Source: Streptantibioticus silvisoli
Lineage (GTDB): Bacteria; Actinomycetota; Actinomycetes; Streptomycetales; Streptomycetaceae
Assembly (NCBI RefSeq): GCF_027947535.2
Contig: NZ_JAAGKO020000001.1
Location: 186,001 to 250,000 of the forward strand
Direction of reading: 5' to 3'
Length of the DNA stretch: 64,000 nt
Both the position numbers and the translations under genes were made by a program. The notes beneath the pieces are model-generated. The model saw only the letters and a program-made list of their open reading frames with translations. It searched no databases and was not told where the DNA came from. This document shows positions 45,039 through 53,773 of this stretch, piece by piece. Each line of letters starts with the position of its first letter. Position 1 is the first letter of the stretch.

Positions 45039-45060
45039 AGCCGGCCGGCGCCCCCGGCTT
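45038..45060 (+). terminator. probable terminator hairpin
   Basis: AAGCCGG (45038-45044) and CCGGCTT (45054-45060) form a 7-bp stem with a 9-base loop directly at the stop codon of the HhH-GPD gene. Confidence 0.5.
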
Positions 45061-45207
45061 ACGACACGGTCCCCTTCGTCCCGCACGGCGGTGGCGTAGA
45101 GGCGCGCAGCGGTGGCGTCGAGGCACCGCGCCGGACCGCGCGGGACTGCCGGGGGTCCGCTGTACCGGGACGCGACGCGGACGGCCGTCGGCTCGGAACC
45201 GGGGCCG

Positions 45208-45420
45208 GCCCGTGCGGTGCTGCTGGGTGAGCAGCCGTGGTGACCCGGACGACCGCGAGGGCGAACGGTCCGCCGGACCGGCCGGTCGCCTGCTGAACGG
45301 GGCCTTGGACGACGCGGGGGTCGACCCCGAACAGCTCACGTCACCAACGGCGGGCGTCGACCCCGAACAGGCTCACGTCACCAACGCCGTCCAGTACTTC
45401 CCGTTCGAGGAACGCAGCAA
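45208..45420 (+). pseudogene. UdgX-like uracil-DNA glycosylase fragment with internal duplication
   Basis: The segment ARAVLLGEQPW then stop is read from 45208. One base later in frame, GDPDDREGERSAGPAGRLLN, GALDDAGVDPEQ and VTNAVQYFPFEE follow. Together they match the N-terminal active-site region of family 4/UdgX uracil-DNA glycosylases (LGEQPGD, GPAGRLL, VTNAVKHFKF). An inserted T after GEQP breaks the frame. A 35/36-bp tandem duplication (45317-45351 and 45353-45388) repeats GVDPEQ. The rest of the gene is gone. The flanking DNA to 45619 shows nothing else coding. Confidence 0.75.
45317..45388. repeat. 35/36-bp tandem duplication within the UdgX remnant
   Basis: Copy one (45317-45351) and copy two (45353-45388) share GTCGACCCCGAACAG and CTCACGTCACCAACG with three differences, including one deleted G in copy one. 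The net 36-bp step keeps the downstream reading frame. Confidence 0.85.
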
Positions 45421-45619
45421 CGCGGCAACGCCGCATCCCCACGCCTCCGACCCTGCGGATATGGAGCGCGCACGCGGGGGCCACCGCGTGCGACGCGTCC
45501 GGCGTCGGCTTCCGCCAGCGGCGCGAGGCCCGGGACCGCCGGGAGGGGTGGGGCGGCGGCGGGACCGGTGTTCGTGACGAAGTCGGGGTGACACCACGTG
45601 GCCGGGGCAGGCGGGCGGG

Positions 45620-46495
45620 GTGGGAGAGATCAAGGTGGGCACGTGTTCGTGGACGGACAAGGCGCTGCTGTCCAGCGGCTGGTACCCGAAAGGGCAGCGG
45701 GACGCGGAGGGCAGACTGCGGTACTACGCCTCGCAGTTCCCGGTGGTCGAGGTGGACGCCACCTACTACGCCCTGCCCGCCGCACGCAACGGCCAGCTGT
45801 GGGCCGAGCGCACCGGCGACGGTTTCCGGTTCGACGTGAAGGCGTTCTCGCTGCTGACCGGGCACCCGACGCGGCCCGAAGCGATGCCCGCCGACCTGCG
45901 GGACGCGCTGGTCGCCCGGGGCGGGCGTGACCCGGGCCTGCTGGACGAGGTGTGGCAGCGCTTCAGCGGCGCCCTCCAACCGCTGCGCGGCGCCGGGCGG
46001 TTGGGTGCCGTCCTGTTCCAGTTCCCTCCGTCGTTCCGTCCGGGAAGGGCCGCGACCGAGACGCTCCGGCACTGCCGCGAACGGGCGGCCGACTGGCCCC
46101 TGACGGTCGAATTCCGGCACCCCGACTGGTGGCGGCCCGACCAGTACGCCTCAACCACCGCGCTGCTGGCGGAACTCGGCGCCGCCACCGCCGCGGTGGA
46201 CATGACGCAGACCGTGCCGGCGTCGATCCCGCCCGTCACGCCCGTGACGACGCCCCGGCTCGCGGTGGTGCGCCTGCACGGCCGCAGCGCGTGCTGGGGG
46301 CGCGGTTCGAAGGAGGACCGCTTCCGCCACACCTACACACCGGACGAACTGGCCGAGTGGACGCCCCGGGTCCAGGCCCTGGCCGAGCAGGCCCGGGAGG
46401 TGCACGTCCTGTTCAACAACTGCTGCGGCGACGCCGCCGTCCGCGCCGCGGCCACCATGTGTGACCTCCTCGGGCTCCCCGTGCCCTCCTCCTGA
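45620..46495 (+). CDS. DUF72 family protein (YecE-like)
   Basis: The 291-residue protein is a DUF72 TIM-barrel-like member. The N-terminal GEIKVGTCSWTDKALLSSGW, the following FPVVEVDATYYALP, the central LGAVLFQFPPSF and the C-terminal EVHVLFNNCCGDAAVRAAAT (the family asparagine/Cys segment) are all typical. Length is normal. Biochemical function is unknown; some members sit beside DNA-repair genes, and here a UdgX remnant and an HhH-GPD gene lie just upstream. GTG 45620 is in a purine-rich context (GGGCGGGG). Confidence 0.9.
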   Translation: MGEIKVGTCSWTDKALLSSGWYPKGQRDAEGRLRYYASQFPVVEVDATYYALPAARNGQLWAERTGDGFRFDVKAFSLLTGHPTRPEAMPADLRDALVARGGRDPGLLDEVWQRFSGALQPLRGAGRLGAVLFQFPPSFRPGRAATETLRHCRERAADWPLTVEFRHPDWWRPDQYASTTALLAELGAATAAVDMTQTVPASIPPVTPVTTPRLAVVRLHGRSACWGRGSKEDRFRHTYTPDELAEWTPRVQALAEQAREVHVLFNNCCGDAAVRAAATMCDLLGLPVPSS

Positions 46496-47022
46496 GTGCG
46501 AGACAGGGACCGGACCGCACGAGCGGACCGACGGCGTCACCGCCATGGACGTCGCGCAGTACGCCGGCCGCGGACCGCACGGAACTGTCGCCGGCCACCG
46601 CGTGCGCCCGGCGCGCAGGTTCCGGTGCGGCAGGACGCCGTCGACGCGCCCGGCCGGGGCATGCCCGCTGGGCGATGTTCGTGCGATGCCCCTTCGGCAG
46701 GCCCCTGGCGGTCGGGAAGGTCGCGCAGCGGTCGCCCGGCCGACGCCCCACGCGAATGCCTGGTCCGCACACCGGCCAGGCTTCGCCGGCGGGTCGGCGG
46801 AAACCGTTCCGCGGTCGGCAATCGACGAGCGGGCGGAGTCTCCTGCCCGGCGCCTGGCCCGACGGGACGCACTCCTGCACGACACCCTCGACGAAGGGCC
46901 GATGGCGGTGTTCGGCCCGGCGGCGGCATACGAGGGCCGGGCCCGGATCCCGTCGGGGAGTTCGGGCCCGGCCGCCGGTGCCGGAACGCGACCCGTGCGT
47001 CGGACGGCGGGCCGCGCGCACG
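46496..47022. other. gene-free stretch
   Basis: Open frames exist on both strands but none has recognisable domains or coding-like composition. It separates the DUF72 gene from the convergent surface-protein gene; no clear terminator hairpin was found. Confidence 0.4.
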
Positions 47023-47871
47023 TCACCGTGCCGTGATCCGCTTTCGGCGGAGGAGGAAGACGGCGACTCCGGCCACGGCCGCGCTGGTGCCCGCTCCGCC
47101 CACGATGACCGTGGAGAGTTGGGAGGACGGCTTGGCGGCAGCGCGTCCGAAGCCGCCGGCGCGGCCCTCCCTGTCGTACTGCGAGCCGGACTCTTCGTTC
47201 GCGTAGCGGCCCTCGACGATCTCCTGGTACTCGGACAGGGACACCGAGGCCCGGCCGTCGAGGCCGTCCCGCGCCTCGTCGTTCAGGGGTTCCACGTCGG
47301 AGCCGGTGAGCTTGTAGTAGGCCTCGATCTCGGGTTCGTTGAACACCGTTGCCGCAGCGTCGCCCTGGCGGGCGTAGGTGAAGTCGGTGTCGCCCTCGCG
47401 GACGGCGGCGAATTCCCATCCCGTCGTGTCATGGGGGGAGAGCATCACCGTAGCGGCGCGCCCGTCGGAGAACTTCACGGCCGCGATCGCGTATCCGAGG
47501 GTGACCGCGGTCGAGGGATCCGGCGACACGGCTCCGGAGACGAAGTCCTCGGCGATCTCGTTCAGGGCCACCGGGCTGCCGATGGTGAAGTCGGGTACAC
47601 CCGCGCACGGGTCGGACTCGTCCGGGAGCGTTGCGACTTGTCCGGGCGAGTTGGCCGGGTCCGGTTCGTCGAAGAAGCTGCAGACCTCGGCACGCGTGTC
47701 GGCCGAATTCAGCACGTCGACAGCCGCTTGACGATTCGGCAGGTCGTCCGAGCCGGCGGCTGCGGCCAGGGGCGCTGTTCCCAGCAGGGTGCAGCAGCCC
47801 AGCGCCACGGTGACGGTCAGACGGGCGAGCCGGATGCGGCGCGGCGCGGTGGCTCGTGATCGGGTATGCAC
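47023..47871 (-). CDS. secreted, C-terminally membrane-anchored protein
   Basis: The 282-residue protein has a signal peptide (about 1-40, TVTVALGCCTLLGTAPLAAA), an extracellular domain of about 200 residues and a C-terminal hydrophobic span (VIVGGAGTSAAVAGVAVFLL) followed by RRKRITAR. No LPxTG/LAxTG sorting motif is present, so it is a type I membrane protein. Two cysteines (VCSF, PCAG) may form a disulfide. I do not recognise the domain. It follows a secreted papain-like protease gene by 11 bp with GAGGG before GTG 47871, so the two are co-expressed; it may be the protease's substrate, inhibitor or anchor. Confidence 0.78.
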   Translation of the reverse strand: MHTRSRATAPRRIRLARLTVTVALGCCTLLGTAPLAAAAGSDDLPNRQAAVDVLNSADTRAEVCSFFDEPDPANSPGQVATLPDESDPCAGVPDFTIGSPVALNEIAEDFVSGAVSPDPSTAVTLGYAIAAVKFSDGRAATVMLSPHDTTGWEFAAVREGDTDFTYARQGDAAATVFNEPEIEAYYKLTGSDVEPLNDEARDGLDGRASVSLSEYQEIVEGRYANEESGSQYDREGRAGGFGRAAAKPSSQLSTVIVGGAGTSAAVAGVAVFLLRRKRITAR

Positions 47872-47882
47872 GTCGGCGGCCC

Positions 47883-48446
47883 TCACTTGGAGATCCCGAT
47901 GCGGGAATGGGTCCAGGAGAACTGCCGGTTCCGCACGTAGCTGCTGTACTTCCACCAGGTGAAGGTGTCGGTCTCCGGCCAGGGATCCGCCACCCCGATG
48001 GTGTCGTTGGCCGTGTTGTAGGCGTAAATCACATTCATGTGGCCGCCGCCCTGCTGCCATCCGATGCGCGCGGCGACCGGTCGCGCGGCTTTGACCTCGG
48101 TCTTGATCTCGTTGAACGACGCCGCACGATTGAGGCCGATACCGGGATGCTTCATGCCGAGGTCGGCCCACGCCCCGGCCATGTCCCCCAGAGTGGCCGG
48201 GTAGTTGTCGCAGTTCACCTGGCCACTCTGCTTGGCCGCCCGCTTGCAGAAATCGTCCTGCGTCGAGCCGTAACCCTGGAACCGGGCGATGGTCAGCCCG
48301 GAAGCCACCCAGCACCACTGGGACTTCAGCTGCTTCAGCATCCTGATCTGGTCCTGACCCGCCTCTGCCCGAACCGTTGCAGCGGACGCGCCGACGATCA
48401 CCAGTGCCATGACCGATGCAATCGCGGAACGCTTCAGCCTGCGCAT
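47883..48446 (-). CDS. secreted papain-like cysteine protease (C39/C70-like)
   Basis: The 187-residue protein has a signal peptide (about 1-28) and a compact papain-like fold. Catalytic Cys45 lies in SQWCWVASGLTIARFQG, His near 136 in QGGGHMNVIYAYN, and Asp in GVADPWP near 155. This pattern fits bacterial C39_2/AvrRpt2-like peptidases. With about 160 mature residues there is no room for a propeptide, so activity may be controlled by its partner, the anchored protein encoded 11 bp downstream. GGAAAGG precedes ATG 48446. The substrate is unknown. Confidence 0.82.
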   Translation of the reverse strand: MRRLKRSAIASVMALVIVGASAATVRAEAGQDQIRMLKQLKSQWCWVASGLTIARFQGYGSTQDDFCKRAAKQSGQVNCDNYPATLGDMAGAWADLGMKHPGIGLNRAASFNEIKTEVKAARPVAARIGWQQGGGHMNVIYAYNTANDTIGVADPWPETDTFTWWKYSSYVRNRQFSWTHSRIGISK

Positions 48447-49340
48447 ATCCCCGCCTTTCCGGGATGGTTGGGGAGCTGCCCCGGGTGCATGCTCCTGCCG
48501 CGATCAACGCCGTTGCGGCGGACAAGGTCACGCCCTGCTTTCGCTGCGAAAGCCAGGATGGTCGGAGAACACGTGCTGACGCGTCCGGCAATCATGTCGC
48601 TTTCCGATCACCGGATCAGCAGCCTGTTGTCACTGACTGTCTGTGCGGAGAATCGGCACCATCCGCCCGCCGTACGTTTGCGAGGGTGCGTGCTGTCGGT
48701 TGTCGGGGTGGTGGAATGGTTTGCCGTTGTTGTTTTTCCGAGATCGAGGACTGCGTTTTCGCTTCCGCAACAGCGTGCGTGCGCCGCCCGCCGTCGTGGG
48801 GAGGAACTGCGGGAGGAAGCCGATGCGTGCCAGGACGGTGGCACAGCCGCCATCGGGCACACCCTGACCGCCCTCGTTCTGCGCCTGGTGGTGGGGTGCG
48901 GCGGCCGGCCCGTGACCGGCTCGTCCGGTGGCCGGGGCGGCCCCATCGCTTTGAACGCCGCCGACAGGTCACGCACCGGTCAGGAGCGGACAGCGTGGCG
49001 TCCGCGTTCCGCCTGACCACCGGCACCTGGGGCTCTGCCCGGAGCGGCCGGCATGCGTCGGCGCAGCGGTCGGGTCCGTCGATGGTCGGCCAAGTCGCCG
49101 GCGCAGACGCCCTGTTGCCTGCCGGGGAATCTTGACGCTCCTCCGAGGCCCGGAGTTGAATACGAACGTTGCAGCAATGTTTCCTGGCGATTCAGTTTCG
49201 TGGGACGTCTGCGGCCGCGTACGGCGCCAACTCGTCCTTGCCACAACGGTGTTCCCGTCCAGGAACGCCTCTGCTGGCAAGGAATGTCATGCACCTGACG
49301 TATGCCGCCGGTCCCCGGTGGCCCTTCCTCGGAGCCGCTC
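48447..49340. other. 890-bp gene-free stretch with an operator-like dyad
   Basis: No gene is supported. AACGTTGC-A-GCAATGTT (49165-49181) is an 8+1+8 inverted repeat with one mismatch, 160 bp upstream of the GH16 start, in an AT-richer patch that includes TTGAAT (49156-49161). It may be the control site of the glucanase genes. Confidence 0.4.
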
Positions 49341-50267
49341 ATGAGTCCCCGCACCCGACCGTCCGCCTCCGGCCGCCTGCTGCGCGCGGCCCGCCGGCTG
49401 GCCGCCCCCGCGGCCGCCGCCCTGCTCGCCGTCTTCGCCCTGTCCTCCGCGGGCACGGCCAACGCGGTCACCGTGCCCGCGCCGCCCAGCGGGTGGACGA
49501 CCGTCTTCAGCGACAACTTCGCCGGCGCCGCCAACAGTGCGCCCAACGCGTCCAAGTGGAAGTTCGACACCGGTGCCGGCTCCTCGTTCGGCACCGGCGA
49601 GATCGAGACGATGACCAACTCGACGGCGAACACCCACGTCGACGGCAACGGCCACCTGGCGATCACCGCCGTCAAGTCCGGCGGCAACTGGACCTCGGGG
49701 CGCATCCAGACCACCACCGCGAACGTCGGCGCCCCGGCCGGCGGCAAGTTGAAGGTGGCCGCCTCGATCCAGCAGCCCAACCCCGCCAGCGGCCTCGGCT
49801 ACTGGCCGGCGTTCTGGATGCTGGGCCCGGGCCAGTGGCCGGAGAACGGCGAGATCGACATCATGGAGGACGTCAACGCCCTGTCGAAGGTCGCCGGAAC
49901 CGTCCATTGCGGCACGGACCCGGGCGGCCCCTGCAACGAGAGCAACGGCATCGGCAGCGGTCTGACCGCGTGCGCCGGCTGCCAGACCGGCTACCACACC
50001 TACGCGATGGTGCTGGACCGTACCAACGCCTCGAACGAGTCGGTCGCTTTCTCCCTCGACGGCAAGACGTACTTCACCGTCACCGAGAACCAGGTGGGCG
50101 CCGCGACCTGGAAGGCGGCGTTCGACCACAAGATGTCGATCATCTTCGACCTGGCGATGGGCGGCGGCTTCCCCAACGGCGTCTGCGGCTGCACCTCCCC
50201 GGCCGCCGGCACCACCTCCGGCGGCGCGATGCACGTCGGCTGGGTCGCGGCGTACACCACCGGCTGA
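49341..50267 (+). CDS. secreted GH16 endo-beta-1,3(4)-glucanase
   Basis: The 308-residue secreted enzyme has an Arg-rich signal peptide (about 1-48) and a jelly-roll GH16 domain. The catalytic motif is ENGEIDIMEDVN, with nucleophile Glu171, Asp173 and acid/base Glu176. Supporting segments are GYWPAFWMLGPGQWP and the C-terminal IIFDLAMGGGFPNGVCG. It should cut laminarin-type beta-1,3- or mixed-linkage glucans outside the cell. ATG 49341 with GGAGCC upstream starts the signal peptide correctly. It is followed by a GH64 gene 104 bp later, making a beta-1,3-glucan-degrading pair. Confidence 0.92.
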   Translation: MSPRTRPSASGRLLRAARRLAAPAAAALLAVFALSSAGTANAVTVPAPPSGWTTVFSDNFAGAANSAPNASKWKFDTGAGSSFGTGEIETMTNSTANTHVDGNGHLAITAVKSGGNWTSGRIQTTTANVGAPAGGKLKVAASIQQPNPASGLGYWPAFWMLGPGQWPENGEIDIMEDVNALSKVAGTVHCGTDPGGPCNESNGIGSGLTACAGCQTGYHTYAMVLDRTNASNESVAFSLDGKTYFTVTENQVGAATWKAAFDHKMSIIFDLAMGGGFPNGVCGCTSPAAGTTSGGAMHVGWVAAYTTG

Positions 50268-50371
50268 CCGGCGACCGGACCGCCCGGCCGAGCCCATCGC
50301 CGCGCCCGGCCCGGGCGGCCCCGCGTGAGACACCGACAGCCGCACACGACTCCCACCGCTCAGGAGACGCC

Positions 50372-51352
50372 ATGTCCCGCCCCACCCTCCGTCCGTCCCG
50401 CCGGTCCTCGCGCCGCCGGTCGCGATCGCCGCTGGCCGTCACGCTGACGGCCGCTCTGCTGGCGGCCGCCGCGGTCGCGCTCGGCCCGTCCTCGGCGCAG
50501 GCACAGGCGCCTTCGGCCGGGAACCCCACCGGCAACGCCTTCTGGGGCGACACCAGCACGATCCCGGCCGCCAAGAACGCCGTCGAGGTGAAGATCCTCA
50601 ACCGCACCAACGGCGCGTACCCCGACAGCCAGGTGTACTGGAGCTTCAACGGCCAGACGCACTCCATCGCCGACCAGCCGTACCTGGACATGCCGGCCAA
50701 CTCCTCCGGCCGGATGTACTTCTACGTCGGCTCGCCGACCAGCCAGTACTACGACTTCATCGAATTCACCGTCAGCAACGGCGTGTTCAACGGCAACACC
50801 ACCCGCGTCGACGCCTGGGGCCTGCCGCTGGCGATGCGGCTGCACGCCAAGGACGGCTACGACGTCCAGGTGGGCGACACCCAGACGCTGTTCGACGAGG
50901 CGCGTAACCAGGTCTTCAGCGACTTCACCGGGGCGGTGCCGCAGGCGTTCAAGACCCTGGCCCAGTCCCAGTCGCCCTACCGCATCATCGCGCCGGGGAG
51001 CTCGCCCAACTTCCAGCCCGGAGGGGCCAACGCCAGCTACTTCACCGCGTATGCCAAGTCGGCCGGGATCAGCGAGACCACGCAGAACATCTTCTCGTGT
51101 GCCGGCTCGCTGGCGACCAACCCGACGGTGTGCTCGGCGCTGAACCGGCACGTCGCCACGCTGTCGGCCGCGCAGCAGGCGGACCCGTCCAACTACTACA
51201 AGGCCGGCCCCGCCAACTACTACGCGCAGTTCTGGCACGACAACGGCATCAACGGCCTGGCCTACGGCTTCCCCTACGACGACGCGGACGGCCAGTCCAC
51301 CTACGTCTCCCATGCCAACCCGCAGTGGCTGGAGGTCGCGGTCGGCTTCTGA
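50372..51352 (+). CDS. secreted GH64 beta-1,3-glucanase
   Basis: The 326-residue secreted protein is a GH64 laminaripentaose-producing-type beta-1,3-glucanase. It has an Arg-rich signal peptide (about 1-44) and then the family domain: VEVKILNRTNGAYPDSQVYW, YVGSPTSQYYDFIEFTV, GLPLAMRLHAKDG (near 150), and the ending YYAQFWHDNGINGLAYGFPY and PQWLEVAVGF. No carbohydrate-binding module is fused. It probably acts with the GH16 enzyme upstream on fungal or algal beta-1,3-glucan. AGGAGA precedes ATG 50372, and a hairpin terminator follows. Confidence 0.93.
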   Translation: MSRPTLRPSRRSSRRRSRSPLAVTLTAALLAAAAVALGPSSAQAQAPSAGNPTGNAFWGDTSTIPAAKNAVEVKILNRTNGAYPDSQVYWSFNGQTHSIADQPYLDMPANSSGRMYFYVGSPTSQYYDFIEFTVSNGVFNGNTTRVDAWGLPLAMRLHAKDGYDVQVGDTQTLFDEARNQVFSDFTGAVPQAFKTLAQSQSPYRIIAPGSSPNFQPGGANASYFTAYAKSAGISETTQNIFSCAGSLATNPTVCSALNRHVATLSAAQQADPSNYYKAGPANYYAQFWHDNGINGLAYGFPYDDADGQSTYVSHANPQWLEVAVGF

Positions 51353-51907
51353 TCCGGCCGCACCGCGCCGACCGTCCGGATCACCGCGCGCAGACCGTGC
51401 GGTGATCCGGCGGGGTCCGGTCCCTGCCGGACGAGGGCCCCGCACGGTCGAGCGGCCGACGCGGGGTCTCCGGCCGGCCGGATGAAGGACGGGCAGGGCG
51501 GCCCCGCCAGGGGTGGTGACCTTCCGCCTGCCGCCGTTCGGAATCGCCGGACCGGGCGATGTCCGAATGGGGGGCGGAACAGCGCCTTCGGAAGTGCCGG
51601 TTCAGCAGCGGCCTCCGGAGGAAGTCAGCTGTCCCATGCGTCGGACAGCTCAGGGATCACCAAGGGGCCGGACCCCTCGCCCGGCCGGGGAAACGAGAGC
51701 GCTCCCTCAAGGGAAAGCGGAATCGCCGACGGAGGAGCACCCAGCTCTGGGCCGTCGCACAGACCGACATCCCGAATAGCGGACCGCGCCAGGCTGACGT
51801 GACGGACCGCATCGCACAGGAAAGCGTCGTTCGACGTGGTCCGCGGGCTGTCGCTCGCGGTGCCGGACGCCGGTCGCCGTACGCGCCGTTGGAACGGGCC
51901 GGCGTAC
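51353..51907. other. gene-free stretch between convergent genes
   Basis: Apart from the GH64 terminator at 51378-51408, nothing is supported. Small open frames rich in Arg/Pro are present on both strands without family signatures. Confidence 0.4.
51378..51408 (+). terminator. intrinsic terminator hairpin
   Basis: GGATCACCGC and GCGGTGATCC form a perfect 10-bp stem with an 11-base loop, 25 bp after the GH64 stop codon. Confidence 0.8.
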
Positions 51908-53110
51908 CTACCGGGTGACGACCGCGCCGTCGTAGACGTTGGCGGGGGTGGCGACCGCCGTGATCGCACGGGCGAGGAGGGTGGACGGTTCCTGGCCCTG
52001 GCTGGTGGAGTCCGTGTTGATCATGATCACCAGGGTGGCCCGCTGCGGGGGCAGGTAGACGGTCACGGTCTCGTAGCCCGGGATGGAGCCGTTGTGCCCG
52101 ATCCATCCGTTGGTCTCGAAGACACCGAGGCCGTAGCCGGTGCCGGGGAAGCCGGTCGGCAGTGTCTTGAGGCGCTGTGCCTGGGTCTGCGGGCTGAGCA
52201 GTCTTCCGGTGGCGACGACGTACGCCCAGCGGCGCAGGTCGTGCAGGTCGGAGATCATCGCCCCGGCCGACCAGGCCCAACTGGGATTCCAGTCGGTGGC
52301 GTCGGCGACCGCTCCGCTCAGCGTCTGGTCGGTGTATCCGTGCGGATGCGGCTCGGGGAACCCGGCTCCGCGCGGGAGCAGCGTCGCGTGCAGGCCCGCC
52401 GGGCGGAGTACCCGCCGGTCGAGGACGTCGGCGAGCCGGCGACCGGTGACCTTCTCGATCACCAGGCCGAGCAGGACCAGGTTGGTGTTCGAGTACTGGA
52501 ACCGCGCACCCGGCGCGAAGGTGTTCGGGTGCTTGAAGCCGTAGGCGAGTACCTGGTGAGGGGTGAAGTAACGGTGCGGGTCGCTCAGCAGGGCATGAGT
52601 GAAGTCCGCGTCGGAGGTGTAGGGGAACAGGCCGCTGCGCATCTCGGCGAGCTGACGGAGCGTGATCCGGCAACCGTCCGGCACGCCGGGGACGTAGCGG
52701 GAGATCGGGTCGTCCAGCCGGACCCGGTGGCGGTCCACGAGTTGCAGGAGCGCGGTGACGGTGAAGGTCTTGGTCTCGCTGCCGATCCGCACGAAGGGGC
52801 CGACGGTCATCGGCTCGCGGGTGGCGGTGTCGGCGACGCCGGTCGCGCGGACGTAGCTTCCCCGGCCCGGCATCCACAGGCCGACGACGACACCGGGGAT
52901 GCCCGCCTGTCGGCGCACGTCCCCGATCGCCTTGTCGAGCCGGGCGGTCAGCGTGCGGCCGGGACCGCCGGCCGGCAGCGGGTTTCCCTCGTGCCGGTCG
53001 GCGCTCCCGGCACGGATGGCCGTGGTGGGCGCCGCCGTCATCGGGATCAGGACGGAGGCCAGCAGCAGCGTCGCGGCGAGCAGCCGGCGTCGGCGGAGGG
53101 TACGTCTCAT
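51908..53110 (-). CDS. secreted class C beta-lactamase-family serine hydrolase
   Basis: The 400-residue protein has a signal peptide (about 1-31, RRLLAATLLLASVLIPMTAA) and a serine-hydrolase domain of the D-alanyl-D-alanine carboxypeptidase/AmpC fold. The nucleophile box is S-E-T-K (GSETKTFT, near residue 112), the second box Y-S-N (QYSNTNLVLLG, near 206), and the third H-N-G (IGHNGSIPGYE, near 340). Such enzymes act as DD-peptidases, esterases or peptidases in the cell wall. It is monocistronic, divergent from the biosynthetic operon. Two adjacent 13-bp repeats (53123-53148) lie just upstream. Confidence 0.9.
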   Translation of the reverse strand: MRRTLRRRRLLAATLLLASVLIPMTAAPTTAIRAGSADRHEGNPLPAGGPGRTLTARLDKAIGDVRRQAGIPGVVVGLWMPGRGSYVRATGVADTATREPMTVGPFVRIGSETKTFTVTALLQLVDRHRVRLDDPISRYVPGVPDGCRITLRQLAEMRSGLFPYTSDADFTHALLSDPHRYFTPHQVLAYGFKHPNTFAPGARFQYSNTNLVLLGLVIEKVTGRRLADVLDRRVLRPAGLHATLLPRGAGFPEPHPHGYTDQTLSGAVADATDWNPSWAWSAGAMISDLHDLRRWAYVVATGRLLSPQTQAQRLKTLPTGFPGTGYGLGVFETNGWIGHNGSIPGYETVTVYLPPQRATLVIMINTDSTSQGQEPSTLLARAITAVATPANVYDGAVVTR

Positions 53111-53122
53111 GCCGTGTCCCCT

Positions 53123-53148
53123 CTTACGATCAGATCTTCCGATCAGAT
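53123..53148 (-). promoter_or_regulatory. two adjacent 13-bp direct repeats
   Basis: CTTACGATCAGAT (53123-53135) and CTTCCGATCAGAT (53136-53148) are contiguous and differ at one base. They start 13 bp upstream of the serine hydrolase ATG, so they overlap its transcription or translation start region and look like a tandem regulator-binding site. Confidence 0.55.
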
Positions 53149-53246
53149 GCTCGTACGCTCACCTCATCATCAGAACCCGCCGCACCTGCCCCTTGTGCGA
53201 ACGTGTTCCGGCGAATCCACCCGTTCGGAGCCGCCCGGGCGCAGTC

Positions 53247-53297
53247 GGTCGGAAAGCGGTCGGAAGGCGGTCGGAAGGTGGCCGGAAGGTGGCCGGA
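53247..53297. repeat. 11-bp tandem repeats, 4.6 copies
   Basis: The units are GGTCGGAAAGC, GGTCGGAAGGC, GGTCGGAAGGT, GGCCGGAAGGT and a partial GGCCGGA. They repeat every 11 bp, one DNA helical turn, about 475 bp upstream of the fatty-acyl-AMP ligase start. Confidence 0.8.
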
Positions 53298-53773
53298 GCC
53301 GCACGACGGTCCACGGTGCCGCCGGGCCGGCCTGGGCGACGCGCTCCGGGGATCGTTCTCGCGCCCCGGTTCGCCGGCGAGGTTTTCTCGCCTGCCGTAC
53401 CGTCCACGATCCCGTTGGACGGCTGCCGGGGCTTGCCCCGCGCCTTTACCCCGGTGCACGAGATCAGGCCACATGGCGTGACCGGTTAGCGTTCTTGTGG
53501 TTCCGCCTCAGGACGGCAGACTGGGGGCGAACGGTGCCGAAGGGACGGGCAGCAGGCGCCTTCCGGCCGGGGAGAGCGCCCAGGTTGCCTGTGGCTGACG
53601 GGATCGCCGGGACGGCGATCCGATGTCCGCCCCGGAAACAGGCGTTTCGCGCCGTCGCGCTCCGCCGGCCGCGGGTCCGCCAGGCCGACCCGGCGTCCGG
53701 CCGGGCCTCGTTCCGCACAGCCGCATCAACACCATCGCCGCCACCAGCTCCCTGCGAGGCACCGGAATTGACC

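Larger units (their letters stand above)
53111..53773. other. divergent intergenic region
   Basis: No gene is supported. It contains the paired 13-bp repeats (53123-53148) next to the serine hydrolase and an 11-bp repeat array (53247-53297). The fatty-acyl-AMP ligase promoter must lie to the right of these but could not be assigned. Confidence 0.4.

Noticed and set aside
46461-47036. A 191-residue rightward frame in the gap before the surface-protein gene
   Set aside because: Composition is Arg/Gly/Pro-rich without domain motifs or a ribosome site, and it starts inside the DUF72 gene.
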